This document shows, one piece after another, positions 28,734 to 39,983 of a stretch of 64,000 nt of DNA. Within the stretch, counting starts at the first letter, position 1, and every line of letters starts with the position of its first letter. The position numbers and the translations under genes are program-made. The notes beneath the pieces were generated by a model. That model saw nothing but the letters and a program-made list of their open reading frames with translations, was not told the origin of the DNA and ran no database searches. This DNA comes from Moringa oleifera (taxonomy: Eukaryota > Streptophyta > Magnoliopsida > Brassicales > Moringaceae). The DNA lies in assembly GCA_021397835.1 (NCBI GenBank), contig JAJFZO010000094.1, forward strand, positions 7,540,001-7,604,000, given 5' to 3'.

Positions 28734-28862
28734 ATGCAGATTGCGTGTTCACGACGGAAAGCCGTGGCAACTAGTCAACCACCGCAATTGAAGGTTGGCC
28801 AAATATATTATGTTTATGTTTGTTTTTATTTTTTTAATCAAAAGCATAGTAATATTCCATAA
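28734..28862 (+). CDS. Short open frame downstream of the ACGT/TATA region
   Basis: An ATG-started frame of 42 codons begins about 150 bp after the TATA motif. Its first 20 residues (MQIACSRRKAVATSQPPQLK) are basic and GC-richer than the surroundings; the rest enters AT-rich sequence. The codon AAG at 28791-28793 is followed by GT, so this could be the end of a first exon whose remainder was lost or lies further on. No family is recognised. It may be the stub of a gene, a small-peptide gene, or chance. Confidence 0.25.
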   Translation: MQIACSRRKAVATSQPPQLKVGQIYYVYVCFYFFNQKHSNIP

Positions 28863-31140
28863 TAATAATAATTTTTATATTAATTATCTCATTTTCATTT
28901 TACATGCATGTCTTTTTCAAAAGTTTCTTTTTCATTTTTCAATTCTTATAAATTTTGAAACACTTTATTAATTTATGTTTGAAGAAAAATCTGATGATTG
29001 AATTAAAAAAAAGACTAAGGAGCAATGGCTGATTTGTTACACCCAGTTAATATTAAAATATATTAAAGAAATCTCAAAAGGTAACCAAAGCATGGAAAAG
29101 TGTAGCAACACTTAAATCACATAAGATGATTAAATGAGATAAAAAAAAAAGGCAGAAAAGCTTTAAAGCATTGCATAATATAAAAGTAAAACCTAATCCA
29201 TGATCTCCTTGGTATATTCTGAATCCAAAATCTCAAATCTCAGATATGGGAATGAATAAATAAATTAATTAATTATGGATTGAACTAAAACAATAAAATT
29301 TTCATTTCAGCCAGTGAATATATATATATGTGATTGGTGATGGTAGGGTATGTTATTAAATAACTTGGGCAGGTGGCAATTAGTTGATGTTTAAGATCTC
29401 AACGAGATAAATTATCTGTACAACTCATTTATGTTTGCTTAATATAAGCAATATGGACTGCCCTACTCAGTAAGTCAATTATTACACTTAATAAAATGCT
29501 CCTTCTACTATTTTCTTTTTTATTCGTTGTGATTTTAAACATATTAAAATAGGATCTACTGATTTTTTATAAATAAATAAATAAAGTTTTAATGATTTAT
29601 TTTATTATATTATCATGTATCATTATTTTTTAAAAAAAATTAGTACAATTCAAATAAATGAAGGAACTTGACATTTATATAACATGTATTTGAATTAATG
29701 TGTATATCAAAGATTTTTTATAAAACAGAACATTTTAATTTTATAAATTTATTTTATTTAAAAATCTAGTATTTAGATTATAAATCAACAATCATGCATT
29801 TCGTTATATATATATGTACGTGGAATAAAGCATTAATGCCATTTACAACTTTATAATATGCAAAGTGCAAAAATGCTTCCAAAAAGAAATTCATATAAAA
29901 AATTAAAAAAGAATAAATTTTAAAGTAGGTGGGCAAAAGAATAAAAAAAATATGAAAAATAAAGTTCGCTTTTTTTAAAAAGGATAAATACCACCATATG
30001 AGAAGGAATTTCAAAGGGATCAAGCATGTAGTCACTAGATGCCATGCAAAGCAATGAAGGGCAAATTGGTTACCTACACTCAACGTTTCCTCAAAGGCTA
30101 TGGTGACCAATTGATACCCTTTGTTCCGTCTTTCTAAGTTCATAGATTCCTCGGGATAGTTTTGTAAGAGATGGGTACATGATTTTATTATTTGAAAATG
30201 ACAATTGGACCCTAGAGAATAGAATAATGCAATTCATGAGCAACCAAAATTGTTCCAAATTAATTCATGATCACAACACTAAAGTGACCGATTGATATTG
30301 TTGCCGCATCTTTTTTATTTGTAGAGTTGATGACGGAACTAAGATCTTATAGTTTGAAGATTACCATTCAGATCCTATCATTAATTAATTTGATGTTGAT
30401 TCTCTCAAAATTGTATCAAATTTTTTTACTGATTTGAGTTGGCGCTAAATTTTTAATAAAGTGTTATATAAAAATTTAAAATAAAAAAATAAAAATATTA
30501 ATAATTAAATTTATTAAATTATTATGTAACATCGTTTTATCAAAAAGTTAAAGTAGTTTTATATCTGCAAAGAATCCCTTAAAGTTTGTACTTATTATTT
30601 CTATTTACTCATAAATTAAGGAATTAGAACTTAAATGTAACTAATGAACTGTATAATTTATCTTTGTTATACTGTAAGCATAATTGAAGGGGACCATTTT
30701 GATTTACAATAAAACCCAATTTTTTCTCTTAATTTACATATATACCACCATTTCTTAAGCGGTCAAACCAAAATCCATGAAAGACCAATGTTTACATCGT
30801 CTCCCGTCACAAAGAATTCAAGATATTGTGGCCCATGATTCCGTGAAACCCGTCCCTTGAAAAGGAAATTATGGATAATGTTAATTATTACCAACTATCT
30901 ATTATATATTACAGTATATTAAAATAATCGAACCCAACTCGTTTATTTATTTATTTTATTTTTGACATTTTAATTCACGAAATAGGAAATTACCCACTGA
31001 CCTTCCTCTCCAACATTCTGATTCATGATGCTCAGCCAAGCCTATATATATGGGCACTTGCCATCTTGTTCAGCAAACACCAAATTGTTACTCTCTTTCT
31101 TGATTCAATTTCCATTTACTTTGAACCTTTTTTTCTTCTC
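28863..31140. other. AT-rich intergenic region before raffinose synthase
   Basis: Mostly very AT-rich DNA with short microsatellite-like runs (for example AATA at 29570-29585 and TATA at about 29320 and 29805). No gene or terminal-repeat element is recognised on either strand. The last few hundred bases should be raffinose synthase promoter; a second TATATATA lies at 31043-31050. Confidence 0.5.
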
Positions 31141-31148
31141 TATATAAA
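31141..31148 (+). promoter_or_regulatory. Probable TATA box of the raffinose synthase gene
   Basis: TATATAAA lies 133 bp before the ATG at 31274. A second candidate, TATATATA, is at 31043. The nearer one gives a leader of about 100 nt. Confidence 0.5.
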
Positions 31149-31273
31149 CTAGCCTTCACTTCCTTTGCCTCTCACCTCTCGCCATTAGATCCTACTCTCC
31201 GGTTTCGTGCACACTTCTCTTTCATTTTTCTTTCTCTAGAAGGTCGCTTGTTTCTTCTTAGCATCTTCCATTC

Positions 31274-34200
31274 ATGGCGCCAAGCTTAAGCAAAAATGGG
31301 TTCGGCGTTTCTGGCCTTGTCGATGGCTGTAACAGTCGGTCTGTGTTTACCCTTGAAGGATCGGACCTGAAGGCCAATGGGCATGTCTGTCTCACCGATG
31401 TCCCTCATAATATCACTGTGACTCCCTCGCCTTACGCCTCCGCAGACGAAGACAAAGCTGTGTCCGCCGTCGGATCTTTCTTGGGATTCGACTCGAAAGA
31501 GCCCAGGAGCCATCACGTGGTGCCCATCGGCAAGCTGAGGAACATTAAGTTCATGAGTATTTTCAGGTTCAAGGTCTGGTGGACAACCCACTGGGTGGGC
31601 TCCAATGGCAGGGACCTCGAGCATGAGACCCAGATGGTCATTCTAGACAAATCCGGGTCGGGTCGGCCTTACGTGCTCCTCCTCCCCCTCCTTGAAGGCT
31701 CCTTCCGGGCCTCCCTCCAGCCTGGCAAAGACGACAACGTCGACATCTGCGTCGAAAGCGGCTCCACCAAGGTATCCGCAGCCGAGTTCCGGAGCGTCCT
31801 CTACGTTCATGCCGGAGAGGATCCGTACTGTTTGGTCAGAGAAGCCATGAAGGTGGTTAGGGATCACCTGGGCACTTTCAAGCTTTTGGAGGAGAAGACA
31901 CCTCCTGGTATCGTGGACAAATTCGGATGGTGCACTTGGGATGCATTTTACCTTACCGTGCACCCTCACGGCGTCTGGGACGGCGTCAAGCACCTAGTCG
32001 ACGGAGGTTGCCCACCGGGGCTTGTGTTGATCGACGACGGGTGGCAGTCCATCTGCCATGATGAAGACCCCATCACCAAAGAAGGCATGAACCACACAAT
32101 CGCCGGCGAGCAAATGCCATGCAGGCTGCTAAAGTTCGAAGAGAACTACAAGTTCAGGAACTACGTAAGTCCCAAAGGTTCAGTCCCTGGTGCACCCAAC
32201 AAGGGCATGGGCGCCTTCATCAGGGACCTCAAACAGGAATTCAAAAGCATCGATTACGTCTATGTCTGGCACGCCTTGTGCGGGTACTGGGGCGGCCTGA
32301 GGCCTCATGCTCCTGAATTGCCTGAATCCGTAGTAGTAAAGCCGGAGCTGACTCCGGGACTGCAGATGACGATGGAAGACCTCGCAGTCGACAAGATCGT
32401 CAACAATGGCGTCGGCCTTGTCCCGCCGGAGATGGTCGATCAGTTGTACGAAGGACTGCATTCTCACCTGGAGAAGGTCGGCATTGATGGAGTCAAAGTG
32501 GACGTCATCCATGTAAGTTAAAATCTCTAACTACCCACCACGTTCTCCTTCTTCTTCTTTCATGTCTGAACGTGGGACCAAATCTCAGAAAGAAAAAGTC
32601 CTACTGATGTTTGGCTATGGCATCCGTATGGGTTTTTGTAACTTTGACTTCTTAGTTTCAAAACAGAAGAGTTAAAAAGCCAAGAAGTCGTTTCTTCTGT
32701 TACTTTGACTCTTTGTTTTGGTCGGTACGCCATTGCTTTTCTTCCCTCTGCTTGCTCACGTCTCCTCCTTCTCTCAACAAATCCTTAATCACCAAGGTGC
32801 AATGTGAATTTATATGTATTTATGCTTATCTTTAAAGTGTAATTTTCAATTAAATAAAAATGTAATTTATAATTAAACAAATAATGTTTTTAAAATTACT
32901 TTTGAACATTAACATTAATTTAATTTAATTTATTTTTTTTAGTTGTTAGAGATGTTGTGTGAGAACTATGGAGGGAGAGTTGATCTTGCCAAGGCATATT
33001 ACAAAGCCTTGACAGCTTCTGTGAGGAAGCATTTCAACGGTAATGGTGTAATAGCAAGCATGGAGCACTGCAACGATTTCATGCTCCTTGGAACAGAAGC
33101 CATATCCCTCGGTCGTGTCGGTATGTCTTCTTCAACTATATTAATTTTCTTTTTTTTTCTTCTGCTATTTTTATATTATATACTTTTTATGATTTGAAAT
33201 GTTTTTTTTTAACATATATTTCTTGGTCGGTACTGGGTAGGTCCCTGGGCAGTTGGGGGAAGTTAATGACATCACCGAAATTCTATGCATAATATTCTTT
33301 TGTAATAAATATGCCTATCCGCTGTCTGATGACTTGAGTAAAAAAGAAAATTAATTAAAAATATTTAATGATTTCATTTTTGCCGTTTATTCATGTACTT
33401 TAGCTTAATTAAACCGAACACTGTTGGGTTGGGCCGAACTGATGTGTTCTGTCTGATTTGTGTAATGAAACAGGGGATGATTTCTGGTGCACTGACCCAT
33501 CGGGTGACCCGAACGGCACGTTCTGGCTGCAAGGGTGTCATATGGTCCACTGTGCCTACAACAGCTTGTGGATGGGCAACTTCATACACCCGGACTGGGA
33601 CATGTTCCAGTCCACGCACCCTTGTGCCGAGTTCCATGCGGCGTCCAGGGCGATCTCCGGTGGCCCGATTTACGTCAGCGATTCTGTAGGCAACCACAAC
33701 TTCCCTTTGCTTAAGCGGCTTGTGCTCCCTGACGGGTCGATCCTCCGCTGCCAGTACTACGCTCTTCCGACCAGAGACTGCCTGTTTGAGGATCCTCTGC
33801 ATGATGGAAAGACCATGCTCAAGATATGGAACCTGAACAAGGTGAGCCAGTCGCTTATGGCACTAAACCTTTATTAACAGGCCTGCTGCAATTGGGTTAG
33901 AGACCTTATGGGTCCATGGATATGTGGATTTGATCTGATTTTGTTAAACTAGCTTGTTTCTAATATCTGACATGATTGATCTTCTTCTTCAGTACACTGG
34001 AGTCATCGGAGCATTCAACTGCCAAGGAGGAGGGTGGTGCCGGGAGGCACGGCGGAACAAGTGCGCTTCTCAGTTTTCTCATTCCGTCAGCGCTTCCACA
34101 AACCCTAAAGACATTGAATGGAACAGCGGCAAGAACCCTATCTCCATTGAAGGCGTACAACTCTTCGCCTTGTACTTGTCCCAAGCCAAGCAGCTCCGTC

Positions 34201-34550
34201 TCTCGAAGCCATCGGAGACCATGGCCATATCACTCGAACCCTTTACGTTCGAGCTCATCACAGTCTCTCCTGTGACCGTCTTGGCTGCAAAGTCTGTCCA
34301 GTTCGCACCCATAGGCCTTGTGAACATGCTCAACGCCGGCGGCGCCATCCAGTCACTGGCCTACACTGGTAACTCGGTTCATATCACAGTGAAAGGAACC
34401 GGAGAGATGAGAGTCTTCGCATCGGATAAGCCTAGGGCCTGCAAGCTTGACGGCAAAGATGTTGGCTTTGATTATGAAGAGCACATGGTGGTTGTTCAAG
34501 TGCCATGGTCTAGTCCCTCTAGTTTATCTCTAGTGGAGTACCTGTTTTAA
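31274..34550 (+). CDS. RFS5: Raffinose synthase (glycoside hydrolase family 36)
   Basis: Transfers galactose from galactinol to sucrose to make raffinose, in the cytosol. Four exons: 31274-32512, 32943-33120, 33474-33841, 33993-34550; 780 residues, close to Arabidopsis RFS5. Strongly conserved blocks: MSIFRFKVWWTTHWVGSNGR, DKFGWCTWDAFYLTV, LVLIDDGWQS, WHALCGYWGGLRP, GIDGVKVDVIH with the likely nucleophile Asp410, RVGDDFWCTDPSGDPNG in the acid/base region (residues 470-486), QSTHPCAEFHAASRAISGGP, and a complete C-terminal beta domain ending VEYLF. It lacks the roughly 80-residue insertion that marks stachyose synthases, so raffinose synthase is the better call. Raffinose accumulates in maturing seeds and under drought or cold. 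In Arabidopsis RFS5 adjoins CRK42, COX5C-4 and a PPR gene, all represented in this window. Confidence 0.95.
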
Positions 34551-35381
34551 AGTTAGGATTAAATTGTTTCTTTTTCTTATAGGAGATTCCACAACTGACA
34601 TTAAGCCCAATGGGGGCAATCAAGGAAGTGATTAGCTATCAGTAACCATTAATCAAGAGCATTAATGGAATATTATTATTATTTTGCTTCAAGGTTATTA
34701 TGAAAATTTTATATTTAACTTATTGTGGTCTTTTTTTTTCCCTTTGAATTATGATTTTTTTTTTCTGATTTGCATTGTATTATTATTTTTTAAAAATAAA
34801 ATCAATGATATAAAATTTACATATTTATTCATCATATAAAATGATGAATAAGAGTAGTATTTTATATTTAAAATTACCAAAACACCCTTGACTCAGCTTT
34901 GATTAGAAGATAAGATGTTGAGTGGAGTTACTATTAAGGCCCACTTCGAATCCATAATGCATAATCCCTCATGGAGAAAATGGATCCGAAAAGAAGTCAA
35001 GGCTTTGAAATCTGATGGGCGAGCCATTCGGTTAGGTTTTGAGATGGTCCAGAGGACTGTGAAATGATAAAATTGGGCTTCACTGTTATCCTGTTTGCCC
35101 ATGTACAGAGAGCACTAAGTAATACGGCAGCACGAAAAAGGTCCAAAGAACATAGTGACTGCTGAATCCTGGTGAAGTGATAACGATGGGGAAGCAGGGG
35201 TAATGTCATGATGCGAAATCGTTGCTGACATTAAATTGTTGTAGTGCCAAACAAGGCCTTATTACCGTCGCAGAGAAGAAAAGCCAAAATCCGAGTAAAT
35301 CTCTCGATCAAGGTCATTTTGTTTCCTAACGAAAGAAACCCAACTGTAAAATACGAAAAACTGAAATTCTGTCTTTAATCG
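34551..35381. other. Intergenic region between RFS5 and the FLOE gene
   Basis: RFS5 3' UTR, AT-rich sequence to about 34880, then the upstream region of the FLOE-like gene. The short open frames on the minus strand (34893-35209) have no recognised homology. Confidence 0.5.
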
Positions 35382-38300
35382 ATGAATGCATCGCAGTTTA
35401 TGGATAAGCAGATAATGGATTTGTCAGCATCGTCTTTATCAACGCCACACAACAGTAAGGATTTCATTGATCTGATGAATCATCCCCAAGACGAAGAACA
35501 TCAGAAGCAACGCAGCACCGGGATTGGTGGTAGTGATAATGGGTTCGATAATAAGAGGGAAGAGATCACGCCCAGCTACGATTTTCAGCCGATTCGCCCA
35601 ATTACTGGGTTGTTTCAGTCTGCTTCAAATCCGGCAGCATCTCCCAATATCGCTAGGGGTCGGAGCTCTACTGATTCAAGAGCTGAGTCCAGTTCTCCTC
35701 TCAGAGTAAAAGCCGCATACTCTTTCTCTCTTTATTTGCTTAATCTTGTTTTTTTTTTTTTCCCCTTTTCTGTCTCTGCGTACATTTTCTTTCTGAAATG
35801 TTGGGAAGAGATTAATCTTTGATTAAGGTTTCTATTATGGTGCTGTGTGCTTGGATTTTGTATAGATGGAGCGCAGAACTGGATGCTAGAAAGGGCTCTT
35901 GGATGCAGAAATGTGAAATATTGTTTATAAGCTGTAAATTGCGCTTTCTGTGTATTCTCATTTTTCAGTTGATTTGCTAGGTTCTTTTTTTTTTTTTTTT
36001 TGGGAATTCGTGGTTATGTAGGTTAAAAGAGTTTCTTGTGTTAAGTTACAACTTCCCTTTAGCACTGCATTTGTTAGAATTCAGGGATCATCCAGTATAT
36101 GTGAGCAAAAGAAGTGAAGGGTACCTCTGTTATCTATTTATGAACACCTCGATATTCAAAACAACTCGGCAGGATAGTATTAATCTAATGAATCTGCTTC
36201 AAGAAAAAGGTTAATTTTATGATATTGTTGAGTAAATGAATTGTTTACAATTGTTCATGCTCGATATACTCCCCAACAGAACTTTGTGGATGTGCAATGT
36301 CAGTGGTAAATCCAGAGTCCTGACATTGTTTATGTGCCTCATATAAGATAGTTGGAACTGTTAGGCGTCTCCACTAAGTTCACTGACACTATTTGTTTAT
36401 GCCCTAGTTGAGCTCCTTGCATGCTCACTTGGTTTCTAAGTAAAATATCCTTTGGTTAATGTTTGAGTTTCCTGATTTTCCACTCAATTAGCCTCTGTTT
36501 GATTGCATTTTCTTTCCTGGTCAAATGTTTACTATGGGTTTGACTGTTTTTTGTTCTTTGGAGGCAATGATGATTGATTAATGTGTTTGATTGAGTTGCC
36601 TGCTTGAGCATGTACATGTTGCTTCTGTGTACTGTACAGAATTATGGTTCTCTGGACTCTATGGAACCTGCAAAAGTCATTCTAGATAAGGAGCAAACTC
36701 TCTCTGATGCAGCAATGGTATCTGAGATAGATCGAACAATGAAGAAACATGCTGATAATTTGCTGCATGTGTTGGAAGGTGTCAGTGCACGCCTGACACA
36801 GCTGGAAACCAGAACCCGCAACCTTGAGGCCTCAGTGGATGATTTGAAGGTATCTGTTGCGAACAATCATGGAAGTACTGATGGGAAAATGAGACAGATG
36901 GAGAATATTCTCAGAGAGGTATCTTCTTTATCAAACCTTCCTTTTGAGGTTTGCTCCAATTTTAGGCTGCCTTTCTTATGTATGTAGAAGCATATGCAAA
37001 TAGTGTATGTGGTAAGATCACTAACAGCATGCATTTCCACAAGACTACTGATGCAAGTTGAGTTCACATGTCTGCCCTTTCCAAGTGACATGCCAAACTT
37101 TGGCTTCTTGTTTGAAACAAGGAGCTTATTAATTTTCAGCATTGTTAATAGTGTTAATAGTATAGATTTGTCGAACCCCCTTGTCAAAGAGGAGGACCGC
37201 ATTCCTCTTTAAGGACTAGCAATTTATCTGAGAATATCACATTATTTTCCATTCTAATTTTAAAATTAATTGTACTTTTTTGAAGGAGGAATAAGTAGAA
37301 TCGGAGATCTTATACATCATTAAATTAGAGTGACAAATATCATAGTCCAGTAAGATGATGAAAGGAATTTTTTGTGCTATTCAAAGCCTATGGTAACTTG
37401 TAAACCAGAATGCTTATAATGTACCTGAGTGTGTACACTAATTTACTCTAATTGAACTAGTGTACACTAGTTCACTAGTTTACATGCTGACAAGTCTGCC
37501 CTCCAACTAAAAGATAAATGGATCAAGACAAGACATTTTATATCTGCATGAGTGCAGACTGCACAGTCCACATTTTGATGTATTTGATTATGACCTATGT
37601 GTTTATTTATTTTGTTAAAGGCTCCTTTTTATTTCTACATTCAAGCCCTCAACCAAACTTGTCTGACCTTGTTCTCTGTTCCACTTTTCCAAATGTAACT
37701 AGGCACCCTAAATTCATAATGTATTTCATGGTAGCTCATTTCTTTTCAAAAAGAGCTCTAATCATCCACCTTATAATGTCTTTGGTCACTTACTCTACTT
37801 TGTCTCCAGTGTCACTTCATCCTTAGTTTGTTCTGCTTGCTAGCTTATGTTTATACCAGTCTTGTTGATTCTTGGATGTTGCTCGTTGATATTTATTATC
37901 ATTTGCATGCAGCTCCAAACAGGGGTGCAAGTGTTAAGGGATAAGCAAGAAACAGTGGAGGCTCAGCTTCAGCTTTCAAAGCTGCAAGTGTCCAAGGTAG
38001 ATCAGCAATCAGAAGTCCAGAACACTGTCCATAGTGATTCTGTTCCCCCAGCAGCATCTGCACCGGTGCAATCCCAGCTGCAGCTTCCTCCTGTTTCCTT
38101 TCCGCAATCACATCCTCCTGTATCACCTCCTGCACCCATTGTTCCTCCTCCAACAGTTCCCCAGCAGAATCTACCACCTTCAGTTCAGCATCCAAACCAA
38201 TTTCCTCAGAGCCAGATTCCTTCTATGCCTCAGCGAGACCCTTACTTTCCACCACCTGCTCAAACTCAGGAAGTACCGAGCCAACAATACCAAGTATCTC

Positions 38301-38989
38301 CTGCACAGCAGCAACAGCCTTCTCCTGCTGCACCTCCACATCAACCATATCAACCTGTCCCTCAATCCCAGTACTCTCAGCCACCACAGCCTCCTCAACT
38401 TCAGCCTTCAGTTGGCCACCATCCTGAAGAGACACCATATGTTCCTTCTCAGAAGTACCCACTAAACATTTGCCAGCCACCTCCTCAGCCATCCGGTGGA
38501 TCTGCTGCTTCACAGCAGTATTATGGGCCTCCTGCCCCCATGTATGAGCCACCATCTAGCAGGCCTAGTTCAGGGTTTCCTGCTGGATATGCCCCACAAC
38601 CTGGGCCAATTGAACCTTATCCATACGGTGGATCACCTCCTCAGTTTGGTGGTGGCACTGCAATGAAACCACAGCAACTCACCTCCCCTGCTATGATTCA
38701 GAGTGGTGGAAACAGTTACCCACAACTTCCAACTGCTCGAGTATTACCACATGCTTTACCTACTGCTTCTGGGGTTAGTGGTGGGTCTGGTTCTTCTGGA
38801 TCTGGAAACAGGGTTCCTATTGATGATGTGGTCGACAAAGTGACTAGTATGGGATTCGCAAGGGACCATGTTAGAGCAACAGTTCGAAAGCTGACAGAGA
38901 ATGGCCAGGCTGTTGACCTAAACGTGGTGCTGGATAAGCTGATGAATGATGGAGATGTGCAGCCCCAGAGAGCTTGGTTTGGTCGATAG
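35382..38989 (+). CDS. FLOE2: FLOE-type DUF1421 protein (hydration-responsive condensate family)
   Basis: Three exons, 35382-35705, 36640-36918 and 37913-38989, all phase 0, give 559 residues. The order of regions matches the FLOE family: an Asp/Ser-rich N-terminus beginning MNASQFMDKQIMDL (1-108); a predicted coiled coil rich in L, E and R (about 115-225); a long Gln/Pro/Ser-rich low-complexity region (about 230-490); and the UBA-like DUF1421 domain (about 500-550) with DDVVDKVTSMGFARDHV and LDKLMNDGD. In Arabidopsis FLOE1 forms condensates on hydration and influences germination. Which paralog this is was judged by neighbourhood: NRT2.7 and DUF266 adjoin FLOE2 in Arabidopsis by memory. The first intron (about 930 nt) and second (about 990 nt) are unremarkable. 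Confidence 0.88.
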
Positions 38990-39880
38990 CTTGCTATCAT
39001 TGATTCATGTTGTATAGAACGATTACATGATTCATGTTGAACTTTACATGTTACATGGACGGACTGTGACCCTGGAGATTAGGGATTGTTTGCCCTTGGA
39101 TGCTTTGCTGTCTTTCTTTTTATTTGTTTTGCTTTTTCTTAAATTTTTTCTTCCGGTTTTTTCCTGGGGTTGACTTGGTTGCCTTTAAGCTCTGTGACTT
39201 TTGTCTCATTTGTGTATATTGGAAATAATTCAGTTGGATTTTCAAGTTTTCCATCTGTTCCATCGTGTTGTCTTCATGTGACCATGATATCGGGTAGGGC
39301 ATTGGCCTTGCTAATATGCGCTTTCACGAGAGGAAAATGGGTTGGAGTTCAGGGATTCAGAAGCAATCAACACAGAGTCCATATGAGGTGCTGTGGATGC
39401 CTTGTGTTGATAATTCCATTACGTAAATATAAGTTATTTTTATTATGATACAATATCATGGTCTGTGCTCTTTTGATTATGGAAGTTTTCGTTTATGGAT
39501 TAAGCATTATGAAAAGTGTCAGGGACTTGTGTCTGCTTGTAATGCATTAGCATGGGAGGATTTCCGATGGTGAAGATTGTTATTGGTGCAAAGCCATAAG
39601 AACTGAACCTTAAGAGCTTCTGATTCTGCTTTTAAAGGGTTTGTATTGCTTCTCAAAAGCTCTCTTCTTGTTATTCATTACTCAATGCTACTATGTTTCA
39701 TTAATTCTAATACCCAGCTTGGAGAGTTAAAAAAAAAAACAAAAAAACAATGTTTATAGTAGGCAGACAAGATGGATGAAAATATTATTTTTCTAATAAA
39801 AAGAACTGAAGGGATCAAAATGAAATTAACAAGAAATCTTGGGAGAAAATTGCAAATTTCCAATCTCGTTTTCGTCCTCA
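38990..39880. other. FLOE 3' UTR and intergenic sequence
   Basis: No coding sequence recognised. The stretch after 39680 is AT-rich and the region from about 39900 becomes C/T-rich, as expected of the leader of the next gene. Confidence 0.5.
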
Positions 39881-39983
39881 CTTGATTTTCTTCGTGCTTT
39901 TATTTGGGACAGCATCCTCTCTCTTTCTCTCCTCTCCCAACAATCCTCTATTTGCTCTTCACAGCTTGGTTCAAACCCGTAAC

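Noticed and set aside
38034..38555. Alternative frames across the Gln/Pro/Ser-rich FLOE region
   Set aside because: Repetitive composition keeps other frames open; only the frame continuing into DUF1421 is real.
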